From IMG/VR virus record IMGVR_UViG_3300031952_000028, positions 1-48,731 of that record: DNA of 48,731 nucleotides; one strand, 5' to 3'. Below are positions 6,192 through 13,825 of this stretch, one piece after another. The notes beneath the pieces were generated by a model. The model made no database searches and was not told the DNA's origin. It saw only the letters and a list, made by a program, of their open reading frames with translations. The translations under genes were made by a program, and so were the position numbers. The DNA comes from a virus. The stretch's first letter is position 1. Each line of letters starts with the position of its first letter.

Positions 6192-6578
6192 CTAAAACGG
6201 AGCCACATCGCCGCTATCCCTGTTTTTGCCATCGTCCCCCTTGCCGCCATCCCCTTTTGGCAAAAATTGCAAAACCTGTGCGACAATTTTAACCCGGCTC
6301 CTCGATTTTCCACTTTCATCCTCCCATCGGTCCTGTTTCAGTCGTCCCTCAATGAGTACCGGACTCCCCTTGCTCAGATATTCGCTGGCAATTTCCGCGA
6401 TCTTGTCCCAGGTCTCAACATCAAAAAAATCGACCTCGTCTTTGCGATCGTCACCCTTGCCGGTTTTGTGATTCACCGCCAGGGAGAATTTTGCCACGGC
6501 TATACCTGCTTTAGTGTAGGTCAATTCCGGATCTTTGGTCAGGTTTCCGACTAAAATTACTTTATTAAACGTTGCCAT
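6192..6578 (-). CDS. ssb: Single-stranded DNA-binding protein
   Basis: A 128-residue bacterial-type SSB. The OB fold begins FNKVILVGNLTKDPELTYT and continues through KIAEIASEYLSKGSPVLIEGRL. A short linker leads to the C-terminal tip SGDVAPF, a shortened form of the acidic DDDIPF tip that docks host repair and replication proteins. I use the ATG at 6578; a TTG one codon earlier also stays in frame. The start overlaps the preceding stop by one base (TGATG), implying translational coupling. Confidence 0.95.
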   Translation of the reverse strand: MATFNKVILVGNLTKDPELTYTKAGIAVAKFSLAVNHKTGKGDDRKDEVDFFDVETWDKIAEIASEYLSKGSPVLIEGRLKQDRWEDESGKSRSRVKIVAQVLQFLPKGDGGKGDDGKNRDSGDVAPF

Positions 6579-6760
6579 CAAAACCCCCAGTCTGTCAGCA
6601 TATTTTTCAATTTTTGGATAACTTTTTTATCCAGTCGGGTTACAAAAAAATTCATATTTTCGGTTACACACTCAATAACGATCTGAGGATGATTTTTAAT
6701 CATTTCCTCAATCTCCGCTTTGATCGTTTCCGGCCCTTCTTCCAGATCTTCATTCATCAT
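6578..6760 (-). CDS. Hypothetical 60-residue acidic protein
   Basis: Starts at the ATG at 6760, where AAGGGAG lies 8 nt upstream; an in-frame TTG at 6778 could add six residues but has no ribosome-binding site. The protein is helical and acidic at the N-terminus (MMNEDLEEGPETIKAEIEEM) and carries VTRLDKKVIQKLKNML in the C-terminal part. No family recognised. Coupling to SSB by a TGATG junction suggests a replication accessory role. Confidence 0.65.
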   Translation of the reverse strand: MMNEDLEEGPETIKAEIEEMIKNHPQIVIECVTENMNFFVTRLDKKVIQKLKNMLTDWGF

Positions 6761-6779
6761 GCCTCTGACTCCCTTCAAA

Positions 6780-7238
6780 TCAAATAGTCATTTGCCTGTC
6801 GGCCATCGTCATTTTTCGATTTTCCACAATTTCATACGTATCAAGACGTTGAGCAATAACGTATCCCGTCGCAAAATCCCTGACCGTTTCGCAGTCAATT
6901 TGCCGATACTCATATCCGGAGCTGATTTTCTCTGCACACTCCGAAATAACCGCCTCCGCCTGTTTTTTTCTCGCGTTAAATTGACCTTGGATGCTCTTCA
7001 ATTCATTAGTTACCGAGTCTTTTTCTTTCACGTTGCGAGCCATTTCCTCAGAGAGAGTTTTCTTTTCGGACTCAGTAAACTGATATTTTAAAAACTTCTT
7101 ACTTTTTTCTCTGTCACCGGCATCAGCATGTTTTCCCATCACTACTTCAGCCATCTGAGAGGCCATTAAAACATCCTCTGCATCTGCTGCCAATTCCTTA
7201 GCAGATTTCGTTTCTTCCTGTACATCCTTTTTTCTCAT
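6780..7238 (-). CDS. Hypothetical coiled-coil early protein
   Basis: A 152-residue protein. Residues about 40-110 are strongly helical and charged (EKKTLSEEMARNVKEKDSV, then QGQFNARKKQAEAV), a predicted coiled coil. The C-terminus has the pattern SGYEYRQIDCETVRDF...QRLDTYEIVENRKMT that recurs in a group of phage early proteins of unknown function. Its ATG overlaps the primase stop by 4 bp, and the next start is about 20 bp downstream, so it belongs to the replication operon. Confidence 0.7.
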   Translation of the reverse strand: MRKKDVQEETKSAKELAADAEDVLMASQMAEVVMGKHADAGDREKSKKFLKYQFTESEKKTLSEEMARNVKEKDSVTNELKSIQGQFNARKKQAEAVISECAEKISSGYEYRQIDCETVRDFATGYVIAQRLDTYEIVENRKMTMADRQMTI

Positions 7239-8509
7239 AAATTTTGTACCTCCCTATATACTTTTAATGCCTCCACCCAACTTCCCTGCCAAAGATTATA
7301 AGCCTCGATAAAATCATTTATTTTCAATCTTCCGGCCATAACCAAATCATAGACCTCCGCTATCCAGGCAAAATCTTCCTGCCATGTTTTAATAAAATCC
7401 GGCCTGTTTTTTTCAATCCAGGTATAACAGTCACAGGTGAGGGTCCTATCGTATGCCTCCACCCCTGCCGCGGAAATGGCCGCCATGATTCCGGAGAAAT
7501 CCTTTTCATCAATATTGTCCAACTGCTGAATAATTGGCACCTGTATTGGCGCGGCAATGTCCAAGGATTTTCTGGTTTGTCTATGCTTTTGCTCGTGTGC
7601 CTGCGGAAAATATTTATTGATTCCGATAGCTATCCATTCCTGAAGTTCCACTCCGTTTACCCACATTTCCCCAGGATCTTTTCCCTCGATCGGGGGGAGC
7701 CTGCGCGCCTGTGGAAAATGCTGCATCCACCACTGCGCCTCTTTCGCTCCCGGATTCTGCCCATCCTCCCTGTCCTCATCACTATCCAGCGCCACCAGGA
7801 TCAAATCCGCTGCCTGTAACAACTCAAAAGCCCGTTTGTCCGGCCTGACCGATGCGCTGCCAAGGGCCACCACTCCGGCAAGGGGAGAGGCCATATTGCC
7901 AAGTTCCTGAGTCAGAAGAATAGCGTCAAACTCCGATTCGACTACCACAATGACCTGGTGGGGTTCGGTCGGGATCATAGCCGCCGAAGTGGAGCCGGAA
8001 ACTATTGCATAAGCCGGCCCCTGTTCGGGGGTGCGGCTCTGTTGATTTAACCGCCTGATTTTCGCTCGCTGAAGAATCCCGTCAGCAAAGTATGGGATCA
8101 CGATCCCTTGCGGCAGCCAGATATCCTGTTGTGTGCCGTCTTCTTTGAGCTTTTCAGGGAGACCCCAGAAAACACGCTCACGATTCAATCCTACGGGGTT
8201 CCACCCCAGGCGTGATAGTTTGATCGTGTCGAGAGTCAGCCCCCTCTCAGAACGCAAATAAGAGAGGATTCCGGTATTATTTAAAAGCTGCGCATATGCC
8301 CAGTCAACAAAAGCAGAGCACTTTTGGGTCCATTCAGGTGAAGGCGGAGTAATTTCCCGCGGGGTCCACTTGCGGCCATTACCATTCCTTTTTTCATATT
8401 GCTGGAACTTGCCGCAATCTGCACAATCTACACGGAGGTGGACCATCCCGTTTGAGCAAATCTGATCACTTTTTTTTAAATTATTGCTTCCGCAATGTTT
8501 GCATGTCAT
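7235..8509 (-). CDS. DnaG-like TOPRIM primase
   Basis: A 424-residue primase. An N-terminal zinc ribbon uses C3, C6, C29 and C32. The RNA-polymerase-like part follows, and the TOPRIM domain has its glutamate in VIVVVESEFDAILL (E191) and the DxD in LVALDSDEDRED (D242, D244). There is no helicase domain; the C-terminal region (about 330-424) is helical and may dock a helicase or SSB. It makes RNA primers for lagging-strand synthesis. Its ribosome-binding site is weak (CAGGTAG), and a candidate short ORF overlaps its start by 29 bp. Confidence 0.9.
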   Translation of the reverse strand: MTCKHCGSNNLKKSDQICSNGMVHLRVDCADCGKFQQYEKRNGNGRKWTPREITPPSPEWTQKCSAFVDWAYAQLLNNTGILSYLRSERGLTLDTIKLSRLGWNPVGLNRERVFWGLPEKLKEDGTQQDIWLPQGIVIPYFADGILQRAKIRRLNQQSRTPEQGPAYAIVSGSTSAAMIPTEPHQVIVVVESEFDAILLTQELGNMASPLAGVVALGSASVRPDKRAFELLQAADLILVALDSDEDREDGQNPGAKEAQWWMQHFPQARRLPPIEGKDPGEMWVNGVELQEWIAIGINKYFPQAHEQKHRQTRKSLDIAAPIQVPIIQQLDNIDEKDFSGIMAAISAAGVEAYDRTLTCDCYTWIEKNRPDFIKTWQEDFAWIAEVYDLVMAGRLKINDFIEAYNLWQGSWVEALKVYREVQNL

Positions 8510-8720
8510 CTGACACTACCTGACAAGAAGATTTGATATTATTAAAATACCAATCCAGGCATCTGTTAATTCTTTCTTTATGATAAGAGTACATATTATT
8601 GTTATAATCAATAACCTCATTATTTTCTATTTTTTTAAGTTCTTTCATATGTGCTTCATAATTATACGGACATTCATTCTGATTATTTTCATATTTCTGT
8701 TGTGCAGACCTATTTTTAAT
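8481..8720 (-). CDS. Candidate small protein with an AUU start
   Basis: The frame is open from an in-frame TAA near 8756 down to 8483 but has no ATG, GTG or TTG upstream of an internal ATG at 8648. A near-perfect Shine-Dalgarno AAGGAGG (8735-8729) stands 8 nt before an ATT codon (8720-8718). Initiating there gives 79 residues, rich in Asn, Lys, Tyr and Glu, with four Cys. The SD's first two bases lie in the duplicated DNA that begins at 8734, so the true start may have been lost in the duplication. Alternative: a decayed gene, or translation from 8648 (55 residues). Confidence 0.35.
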   Translation of the reverse strand: MKNRSAQQKYENNQNECPYNYEAHMKELKKIENNEVIDYNNNMYSYHKERINRCLDWYFNNIKSSCQVVSDDMQTLRKQ

Positions 8721-8733
8721 CCGCTCACCCTCC

Positions 8734-9384
8734 TTATGTCTATTAACATATTGATAACGTTATAAAAGTAACATTGTTACCCTTTTGTTACCTTTTTATC
8801 ATCTATTAATATATTGATAATATTAATCATGTAACCATTGTAACCATTGTAACCTTTTTTGAACGGAGCACACAGCCTATGAATATTCCCTAATGTGTAG
8901 TACATGTGTATTACACGTTCTTGTGCGTACCCTATTCTTAAAAATGGTTACAATGGTTACAATGGTTACATAATAATATCAAATCTTTGTTTTTATTAAT
9001 AATTAATTGTAACCTTTTTAAAAGTAAAAAGGTTACAATGGTTACATTATTGAATTCATTATGTCTATTAACATATTGATAACGTTATAAAAGTAACATT
9101 GTTACCCTTTTGTTACCTTTTTATCATCTATTAATATATTGATAATATTAATCATGTAACCATTGTAACCATTGTAACCTTTTTTGAACGGAGCACACAG
9201 CCTATGAATATTCCCTAATGTGTAGTACATGTGTATTACACGTTCTTGTGCGTACCCTATTCTTAAAAATGGTTACAATGGTTACAATGGTTACAAATAA
9301 TATCAAATCTTTGTTTTTATTAATAATTAATTGTAACCTTTTTAAAAGTAAAAAGGTTACAATGGTTACATTATTGAATTCATT
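8734..9384. repeat. Tandem 325-bp duplication with TGTAACC/GGTTACA iterons
   Basis: Copy 1 is 8734-9058 and copy 2 is 9059-9384, identical by eye except for small differences including a 1-bp gap near 8971/9295. Each copy holds three TGTAACCAT units at 9-bp steps (8830, 8839, 8848 in copy 1), three inverted GGTTACAAT units (8946, 8955, 8964), a hairpin of TGTAACCTTTTT and AAAAAGGTTACA, and more single motifs, about nine exact 7-mers per copy. The sequence is very A+T-rich and lies between the PrimPol-helicase and primase genes. It is a candidate iteron origin or a regulatory region. Confidence 0.88.
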
Positions 9385-9439
9385 GATTAAATTAAATGAC
9401 AGCACTTTAAAAATATACATTTAACTTGTGTTATTTTAA

Positions 9440-12376
9440 TTAAAATGGTAGTATTTCACTCTCATAACTCCAAAATTCGGAAAGTTCAAGCCTTTTGATT
9501 GTCATTTTGTCAATATTTAGCTCAAAAGCTTTTCTTACGTTTTGCCCAATTCTTACAGGTTTGTTACTGTTCATGTAGTACGATTCTCTTTGTAACTGCT
9601 TTTTGAAGATTGATTCCGGCAACAAATCACCTTCGAATCTATAAGATTTTGCCCACTTTAGAAACTTTGGATAAGAACCATGAACATATAGCCTTAAAAC
9701 TGATATTCCAGGTTCATAAATGATATCGTAATCAACATCTTTCTCTAAATAATCCTGGTAGGAATATTGTCTCTCTTCTCTGTTTCCTATAGTTTTAGTC
9801 TGGAATTCACACATTAAACACATAGCTTCGAGAATTTTGTCAACTGCACTTTTACGGTGGAATGAATCGCCTTCTTTGATCCCTTCCTTAACCGCTACAT
9901 CAACCTGCGATAGGTCAAATTGCATCCCTAACACATCGCTCAAGATCCGAAGACCAAACCTGACCACTGCTGCATTAGTTCGCGGCCTGTCCTCGAGTTC
10001 AGAATCAACCGCTTCAAGCTCCTTTTCCAGGATATTTTTGACCTCTTCCCTGCCCATTCTGAGAGCCTTTTCCAGGATAGACCGACCCAGTTTTTCAAGT
10101 GGTTGTTTGCGCAATTCTTTAAAGTTTTGCAAATATGGAGAACTATCCCTTTTAGAGAGAAACACGGTGACAAACCTATCCAGTAAGGCAGATTCGGTGA
10201 ATCCGGTTTCTCCGATTATTACCACGGGTGCCTGATATCGATAAACCTGTGTAGTCTGATCGGCCCTGCCCCGCTCACCTTCGAGACAATTATAAATTGA
10301 TCTTATGAGATTACTGATAAGGTTCTGGAAGTAATCTGTCTGCATACATGCCTTATTTTCTTCCAGAATTACAGGTATCGTGTTTGAGCCGTCAACCATT
10401 TTCATCATTGTGAATTTAGTGAGTTCACCGATAGATTTTGGTTCCCCCTGGATAGCCCACATTCGCATAATAACCGCTTCTGCACTTTGCGTTTTCCCCG
10501 ATCCAGCTTCCCCTTGGATGTTCAAAAGAGGGAATCCGTTACTTAAGCCTATTTCATCCAAAGTTTCCGAGATAATGGATTTTAAAAAGCAAGCTGTAAT
10601 CCATCCCAGGACAGGTAAGGATACTATGGAAATATTGAAGTTAGCGATATGCTTTCTTATCCCTGAAAGTTCGTCTGCTGTAGCCGGTTCCACGGATAAT
10701 AGCTTGCAGTTAGTAGGCACCTCATTAAAATAGACAACATCCTCAGATATGCCTTGGATAGACAAGGCACCCTCTTCGGTAACGAATTTACCATCGTGAA
10801 AACCTGAAGTCCTCACTCCAGCCTTGTGTGCCATCTCGAAGGTAGACATAAGAAATCTGATATACTGAACATCTATCGTACTTCCAGCGAAGACGGTTTC
10901 CTTGCCTGGCAGGACATTCATAAACTTTTGGGTATTTGACCAACATCCGGGAGGGAATAAGACTTTTTTAAATTCTTTGTATCCAGCTTTGATATTTACG
11001 TTGAGAGTTTCACCTTCACCTTTGATGGTAATTGATTCGATAGGTTCAATGCTAAAAGTGGTTATCTGCACCTCTTCACGGATCTTTTCTCCGAATCTTT
11101 CCTTAATCTTAATTTTCCAAATTCGGCCATCTTTCTCGAAAACCGGATTACTGATGTAGCGGTTTAATTCTTCTTCAGTATTTTTCAGCGCCTTGGATTC
11201 GGTCTCTTTTTGTGCTTTTTCTTCCTTCCATGCCTTCAAAAGACCTTTTATCTCGTCAGCACTAAGAGAGAATTTTTTTTTGAGTTGTTCCTTTAGGATT
11301 CGGTTAACTTTTAGCTCATCACATTCAATAAGATCATTCAGAACGAAATATCTAACCTGGCTGATAGCTTCTGTAGGATCTGGATTGACTTCAAGCCTGT
11401 TAATTTTTTTTTTCCATAACTCATCAATATCCTGTCTGTTTTGAGAGATAGCCTCTGCCGAAGTGGCCTGCTTTCCACGACCTCTGCCTTTATAGGTCTC
11501 AATACAGCCCTCAATGGCCCTGGATATGGTCATATCTCCATAGGTCTCTTCTCCATGCCGTTCATCCCATTTATCACGCATCAGACCGGATTGCCTGAAA
11601 AATGCATCTATCCGGTCATAGTCCTTTTTTGTCCAGAAAGCCAATTTTGAACACAGAGAAAGTTCGGCCTCACTTTGAGAGCGAAAACCTGATATATCAC
11701 CTTCCCAGAGGGCTTTAAATTCATGGCCATTTTTGGAATTTATGGCCTTATTGATCAACTCAGTATCGGATATGCTCAGAATGACATCTGTTTTATGCCC
11801 CCCCCCACTGTGTAACCTGCTGGGATGGTCTTCCAACAAACTGAAATGGATATCATTAATTTCATTTTGTCGTTTTTCTATGAGGGCAGGAGTGTTGTCC
11901 AGACGATTTCCGGTTATGGTCAGAAATCGACCCCTGACATAAATTTCGATGTCACCCCTTTTACACCGCCCAATAGGTTTCAGGGCTTCCGCATAAATGT
12001 GTACTCCTGTTCCTGAAGGAGAAAATTCACTATAAGAATTAAGTTGGTCGATGATCTTTTGCGCCCAGGGGAGAATAACGCCATTTTCAACGCAATGATC
12101 GAGATCGATTCCCGTATAGGGGTCGTCGTCGTAAAATTCAAAACCTAATCCATTATATTTTTTACTTTTTAAAGCATTACAAGCCTGTTCGAAGGTTCCC
12201 CAGGTCGCAGGATCATTCGCTTTTGCTGGATGTCCTGTTTTGGGGTCATAGGGCACTTTAGCCAGTTTGGATTCACCTTTGTCGATAAGTTTGTAACACA
12301 CCCAATGAGGATAATCCCGCAACTGTTGAGGGATATTATTAATTTTCCCAGAAAAATCATTATCGTTATCATTCAT
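9440..12376 (-). CDS. PrimPol (AEP) primase-polymerase fused to SF3-like helicase
   Basis: A 978-residue replication protein. Residues about 15-185 form an archaeo-eukaryotic-type primase: DxD in YTGIDLDHC (D91, D93), SPSGTGVHIYAEA with H126, and IEIYVRGRFLTITG. A helical linker (about 310-400) follows. A C-terminal AAA+/SF3-type helicase has Walker A GEAGSGKT near 622-629, Walker B-like VILEEN near 669-674 and sensor FVTVFLSKRD. Such proteins can prime and copy DNA and unwind it, as in phage and plasmid replicases such as NrS-1 polymerase. No other replicative polymerase is seen in the window. It ends about 55 bp from the iteron duplication. Confidence 0.9.
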   Translation of the reverse strand: MNDNDNDFSGKINNIPQQLRDYPHWVCYKLIDKGESKLAKVPYDPKTGHPAKANDPATWGTFEQACNALKSKKYNGLGFEFYDDDPYTGIDLDHCVENGVILPWAQKIIDQLNSYSEFSPSGTGVHIYAEALKPIGRCKRGDIEIYVRGRFLTITGNRLDNTPALIEKRQNEINDIHFSLLEDHPSRLHSGGGHKTDVILSISDTELINKAINSKNGHEFKALWEGDISGFRSQSEAELSLCSKLAFWTKKDYDRIDAFFRQSGLMRDKWDERHGEETYGDMTISRAIEGCIETYKGRGRGKQATSAEAISQNRQDIDELWKKKINRLEVNPDPTEAISQVRYFVLNDLIECDELKVNRILKEQLKKKFSLSADEIKGLLKAWKEEKAQKETESKALKNTEEELNRYISNPVFEKDGRIWKIKIKERFGEKIREEVQITTFSIEPIESITIKGEGETLNVNIKAGYKEFKKVLFPPGCWSNTQKFMNVLPGKETVFAGSTIDVQYIRFLMSTFEMAHKAGVRTSGFHDGKFVTEEGALSIQGISEDVVYFNEVPTNCKLLSVEPATADELSGIRKHIANFNISIVSLPVLGWITACFLKSIISETLDEIGLSNGFPLLNIQGEAGSGKTQSAEAVIMRMWAIQGEPKSIGELTKFTMMKMVDGSNTIPVILEENKACMQTDYFQNLISNLIRSIYNCLEGERGRADQTTQVYRYQAPVVIIGETGFTESALLDRFVTVFLSKRDSSPYLQNFKELRKQPLEKLGRSILEKALRMGREEVKNILEKELEAVDSELEDRPRTNAAVVRFGLRILSDVLGMQFDLSQVDVAVKEGIKEGDSFHRKSAVDKILEAMCLMCEFQTKTIGNREERQYSYQDYLEKDVDYDIIYEPGISVLRLYVHGSYPKFLKWAKSYRFEGDLLPESIFKKQLQRESYYMNSNKPVRIGQNVRKAFELNIDKMTIKRLELSEFWSYESEILPF

Positions 12377-12380
12377 ATAA

Positions 12381-12593
12381 CTAATTGTATCTTATATTTT
12401 TTTCTCTTTGAAAGAAATAATGTTCAACCATTTCAGGAATGATCTCTTTTTTACCTCCCGATTTCGGAGGTCTCCCCACTGTCCGACAGGCAGGAGTCCC
12501 GATTGTTTTTATCAGCACACTTTTGCCATTATCGGTCAGGATCTGTCTCTCGTATCCATTTCTGACAAAGGTTTGGTTTTCTGATAATTGCAT
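12381..12593 (-). CDS. Small basic protein with AT-hook-like motif
   Basis: I start at the ATG at 12593 (70 residues); the open frame extends upstream through a GC-rich hairpin with no ribosome-binding site. The body reads as a short beta-rich N-terminus (TFVRNGYERQILTDNGKSVL) followed by TVGRPPKSGGKKEI, which resembles the GRP core of AT-hooks, and a helical end. It precedes the PrimPol-helicase by 4 bp, so it is likely co-translated. It may bind DNA as an accessory or regulator; no family recognised. Confidence 0.6.
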   Translation of the reverse strand: MQLSENQTFVRNGYERQILTDNGKSVLIKTIGTPACRTVGRPPKSGGKKEIIPEMVEHYFFQREKNIRYN

Positions 12594-12620
12594 CTTGCTT
12601 TCCGCCTGATTAAAAGGAGG

Positions 12621-12651
12621 CCCTGCGGGCATGGGCAAAATGCCCGCAGGG
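12621..12651. terminator. Strong GC-rich hairpin
   Basis: CCCTGCGGGCA (12621-12631) pairs perfectly with TGCCCGCAGGG (12641-12651) around TGGGCAAAA. On the minus strand GGCCTCCTTTT follows, a weak U-tract. It may attenuate leftward transcription entering the replication genes, or mark the edge of the inserted-looking region to its right. Confidence 0.5.
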
Positions 12652-12703
12652 TAATAAGGAAAGAAAAGGGGAATGCAAACCCGCCCGCAGGCAGGGTAAA
12701 GCC

Positions 12704-12738
12704 TTGACACTCCCACGGCTGAAGCCAGTGGGATTCTC
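12704..12738 (+). mobile_element. IS200/IS605-like terminal hairpin remnant (copy 1)
   Basis: TTGACACTCCCACGGC, a TGAA loop, then GCCAGTGGGATTC: stem CCCAC/GTGGG plus GGC/GCC with one bulged A. From memory, this shape and the flanking TTGAC and GATTC match ends of IS200/IS605 (TnpB-carrying) elements. No TnpA or TnpB is present, so it is a solo end or MITE-like relic. A second, covarying copy lies at 26496-26530. Confidence 0.5.
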
Positions 12739-12903
12739 AGGCAAACACCCTAATGGATGCTTAACACCTGAACGGTCTGCCCGACCGCTATAATCTGCCA
12801 TAAATTATATGTAAAATATCATAAAAAATATGAGAAAATTACTCGTCAGTATCCCCCCCCCTGTGTCCACCTACGCTAAACCTCTGGTATGGTTTTAGCA
12901 TCT

Positions 12904-12958
12904 GCTCTGTTGTGCTGAGCTGAACTGTACTGCGCTACACCACGCTGTGCTCAACGCT
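12904..12958. repeat. Short degenerate GCT/ACT pentamer array
   Basis: About eleven 5-bp units, most ending in CT: CTGTT GTGCT GAGCT GAACT GTACT GCGCT ACACC ACGCT GTGCT. It has the same period as the NNGCC arrays but a different fixed core and more decay. It runs into the CRISPR-like element at 12948. Confidence 0.55.
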
Positions 12959-12987
12959 TTTCGGTATCAGAGGGATAGATAGTTGCC
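12948..12987 (-). repeat. CRISPR-repeat-like element, inverted third copy
   Basis: By hand alignment this matches the reverse complement of the repeat at 14792-14831 at 32 of 40 positions, with 28 of the first 31 identical (TGCTCAACGC, then TTTCGG, ATCAGAG and GATAG blocks). It is the diverged, inverted partner of the two plus-strand copies, about 1.8 kb away across the regulator genes. Confidence 0.6.
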
Positions 12988-13389
12988 AAAGTTACCCCTG
13001 CAGGAGGCGCTGGCATCCTGCAGGGGTCCATCAAGTAGCAATCAGGCTTTCAGCCTGTGATTGCCAAAAGTTCCCCGGTCTGACAGGCCAAAGACCAGAC
13101 CGGAGTAGCCAAGTGCAATCGGGGAAGGCGTCCCCCGGAATTGCCAAAAATGAGCAAAGCAGTCGGTTATAAAATGTAACCAACTGGTAATATCGTGAGA
13201 AATCCTGCACGGGGGCCCTACAACAGGATGACTATTTTCTCTCGTTACCGTGCAGGGTTTGTACAACAGAGGGACCGGAATTGCCAAATGACCGGATTCA
13301 CCAGGAGAATGAATTCGGCACCTTTGCCAGAATGAAATCGATCAGATCGAACCGATCGCCCCTGTCACTCTAGGCGGTGGTAAATTTAA
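12960..13389. ncRNA. Candidate structured RNA: multi-hairpin region with TTGCCAAA repeats
   Basis: No credible gene lies here. Stems seen: 12994-13004/13017-13027 (11 bp, ACCCCTGCAGG); 13038-13048/13052-13064 (GCAATC-AGGCT with a 2-nt bulge); 13075-13082/13096-13103 (CCGGTCTG); 13115-13124/13133-13144 (GCAAT-CGGGG with a 2-nt bulge); 13161-13186 (GGTTA/TAACC); 13204-13212/13248-13256 (CCTGCACGG). TTGCCAAA recurs at 12983, 13061, 13141 and 13281; two copies close hairpins of identical design. The strand is undecided. Confidence 0.5.
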
Positions 13390-13424
13390 GCAGGTCCGGC
13401 CACTCAGCCCGTGGCCGGACCTGC
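13390..13424 (-). terminator. Terminator of the leftward regulator gene
   Basis: A perfect 14-bp stem, GCAGGTCCGGCCAC with GTGGCCGGACCTGC, around a 7-nt loop. On the minus strand TTAAATTTA follows. The stop codon of the gene at 13404-13697 lies in the loop, so the gene ends inside its own terminator. A second stem, GGGGCCAC/GTGGCCCC (about 13426-13454), lies just upstream within the coding sequence. Confidence 0.75.
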
Positions 13425-13697
13425 TGGGGCCACAACTTCTGCAACCGTGGCCCCTTCGCCGGAAATATCCCCATCGCAAGGAATATCCCTGTAGAAATCA
13501 GCAAAGCCGTAACCGGTTATCTCAATGAGTCTGGGAACATGCTTTGGGAGTATCTGTGCATGATATGGCGAAGAAAAATCCATACACCAGAACACAAGCC
13601 CGCACATGGATATCTTGATCCCTTTCTCATTGAGATAAACAAGAAACTCTTTATATGTAAAACCTTTTTCGATTTTAAACTTTTTTAGTGCTCTCAT
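13404..13697 (-). CDS. Putative HTH regulator of the leftward arm (repressor/Cro-like)
   Basis: A 97-residue basic protein. The N-terminal 65 residues (FKIEKGFTYKEFLVYLNEKG, then LPKHVPRLIEITGYGFADF) fit a compact helix-turn-helix of phage Cro/CI type; the C-terminal tail is low-complexity and partly encoded by terminator stems. It is divergent from the gene at 13856. A good promoter places the transcript start within a base of the ATG and no Shine-Dalgarno exists, so its mRNA looks leaderless, as for lambda cI from PRM. It probably controls both arms of the switch. Fold assignment is by pattern only. Confidence 0.6.
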   Translation of the reverse strand: MRALKKFKIEKGFTYKEFLVYLNEKGIKISMCGLVFWCMDFSSPYHAQILPKHVPRLIEITGYGFADFYRDIPCDGDISGEGATVAEVVAPAGPATG

Positions 13698-13704
13698 GAT
13701 TTAT

Positions 13705-13733
13705 ATATTAGTATGGCTAAGAATAGAAGTCAA
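13705..13733 (-). promoter_or_regulatory. Leftward promoter for a leaderless transcript
   Basis: -35 TTGACT (13733-13728), a 17-bp spacer, -10 TAATAT (13710-13705). Initiation 6-8 bp downstream falls at about 13698, next to the ATG at 13697. The 158-bp gap to the divergent gene should hold the operators. Confidence 0.75.
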
Positions 13734-13784
13734 ACTTTTTTATCAAGATTGATGAATTTTTTTTGTACTACTAAGGATAACTTA

Positions 13785-13825
13785 TTGAATTATAATTGTT
13801 TTTTAATATAAAAAAGGAGTATAAT
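13785..13825 (+). promoter_or_regulatory. Rightward promoter candidates of the switch
   Basis: TTGAAT (13785-13790) with 16 bp to TATAAA (13807-13812), or TTGTTT (13796-13801) with 18 bp to TATAAT (13820-13825). Both lie in the divergent intergenic region and would transcribe the gene at 13856. They are weaker than the leftward promoter by consensus match. Confidence 0.5.

Noticed and set aside
9218-9424. Small ORFs inside the second copy of the 325-bp duplication
   Set aside because: They encode Thr/Met/Val repeats from the iterons and have no ribosome-binding site.
12594-12716. Upstream extension of the 12381-12593 protein
   Set aside because: It runs through a GC-rich hairpin, and no start signal is present upstream.
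13042-13287. 81-residue minus-strand ORF across the multi-hairpin region
   Set aside because: No ribosome-binding site, and its codons follow the stems; composition unlike the phage's other proteins.
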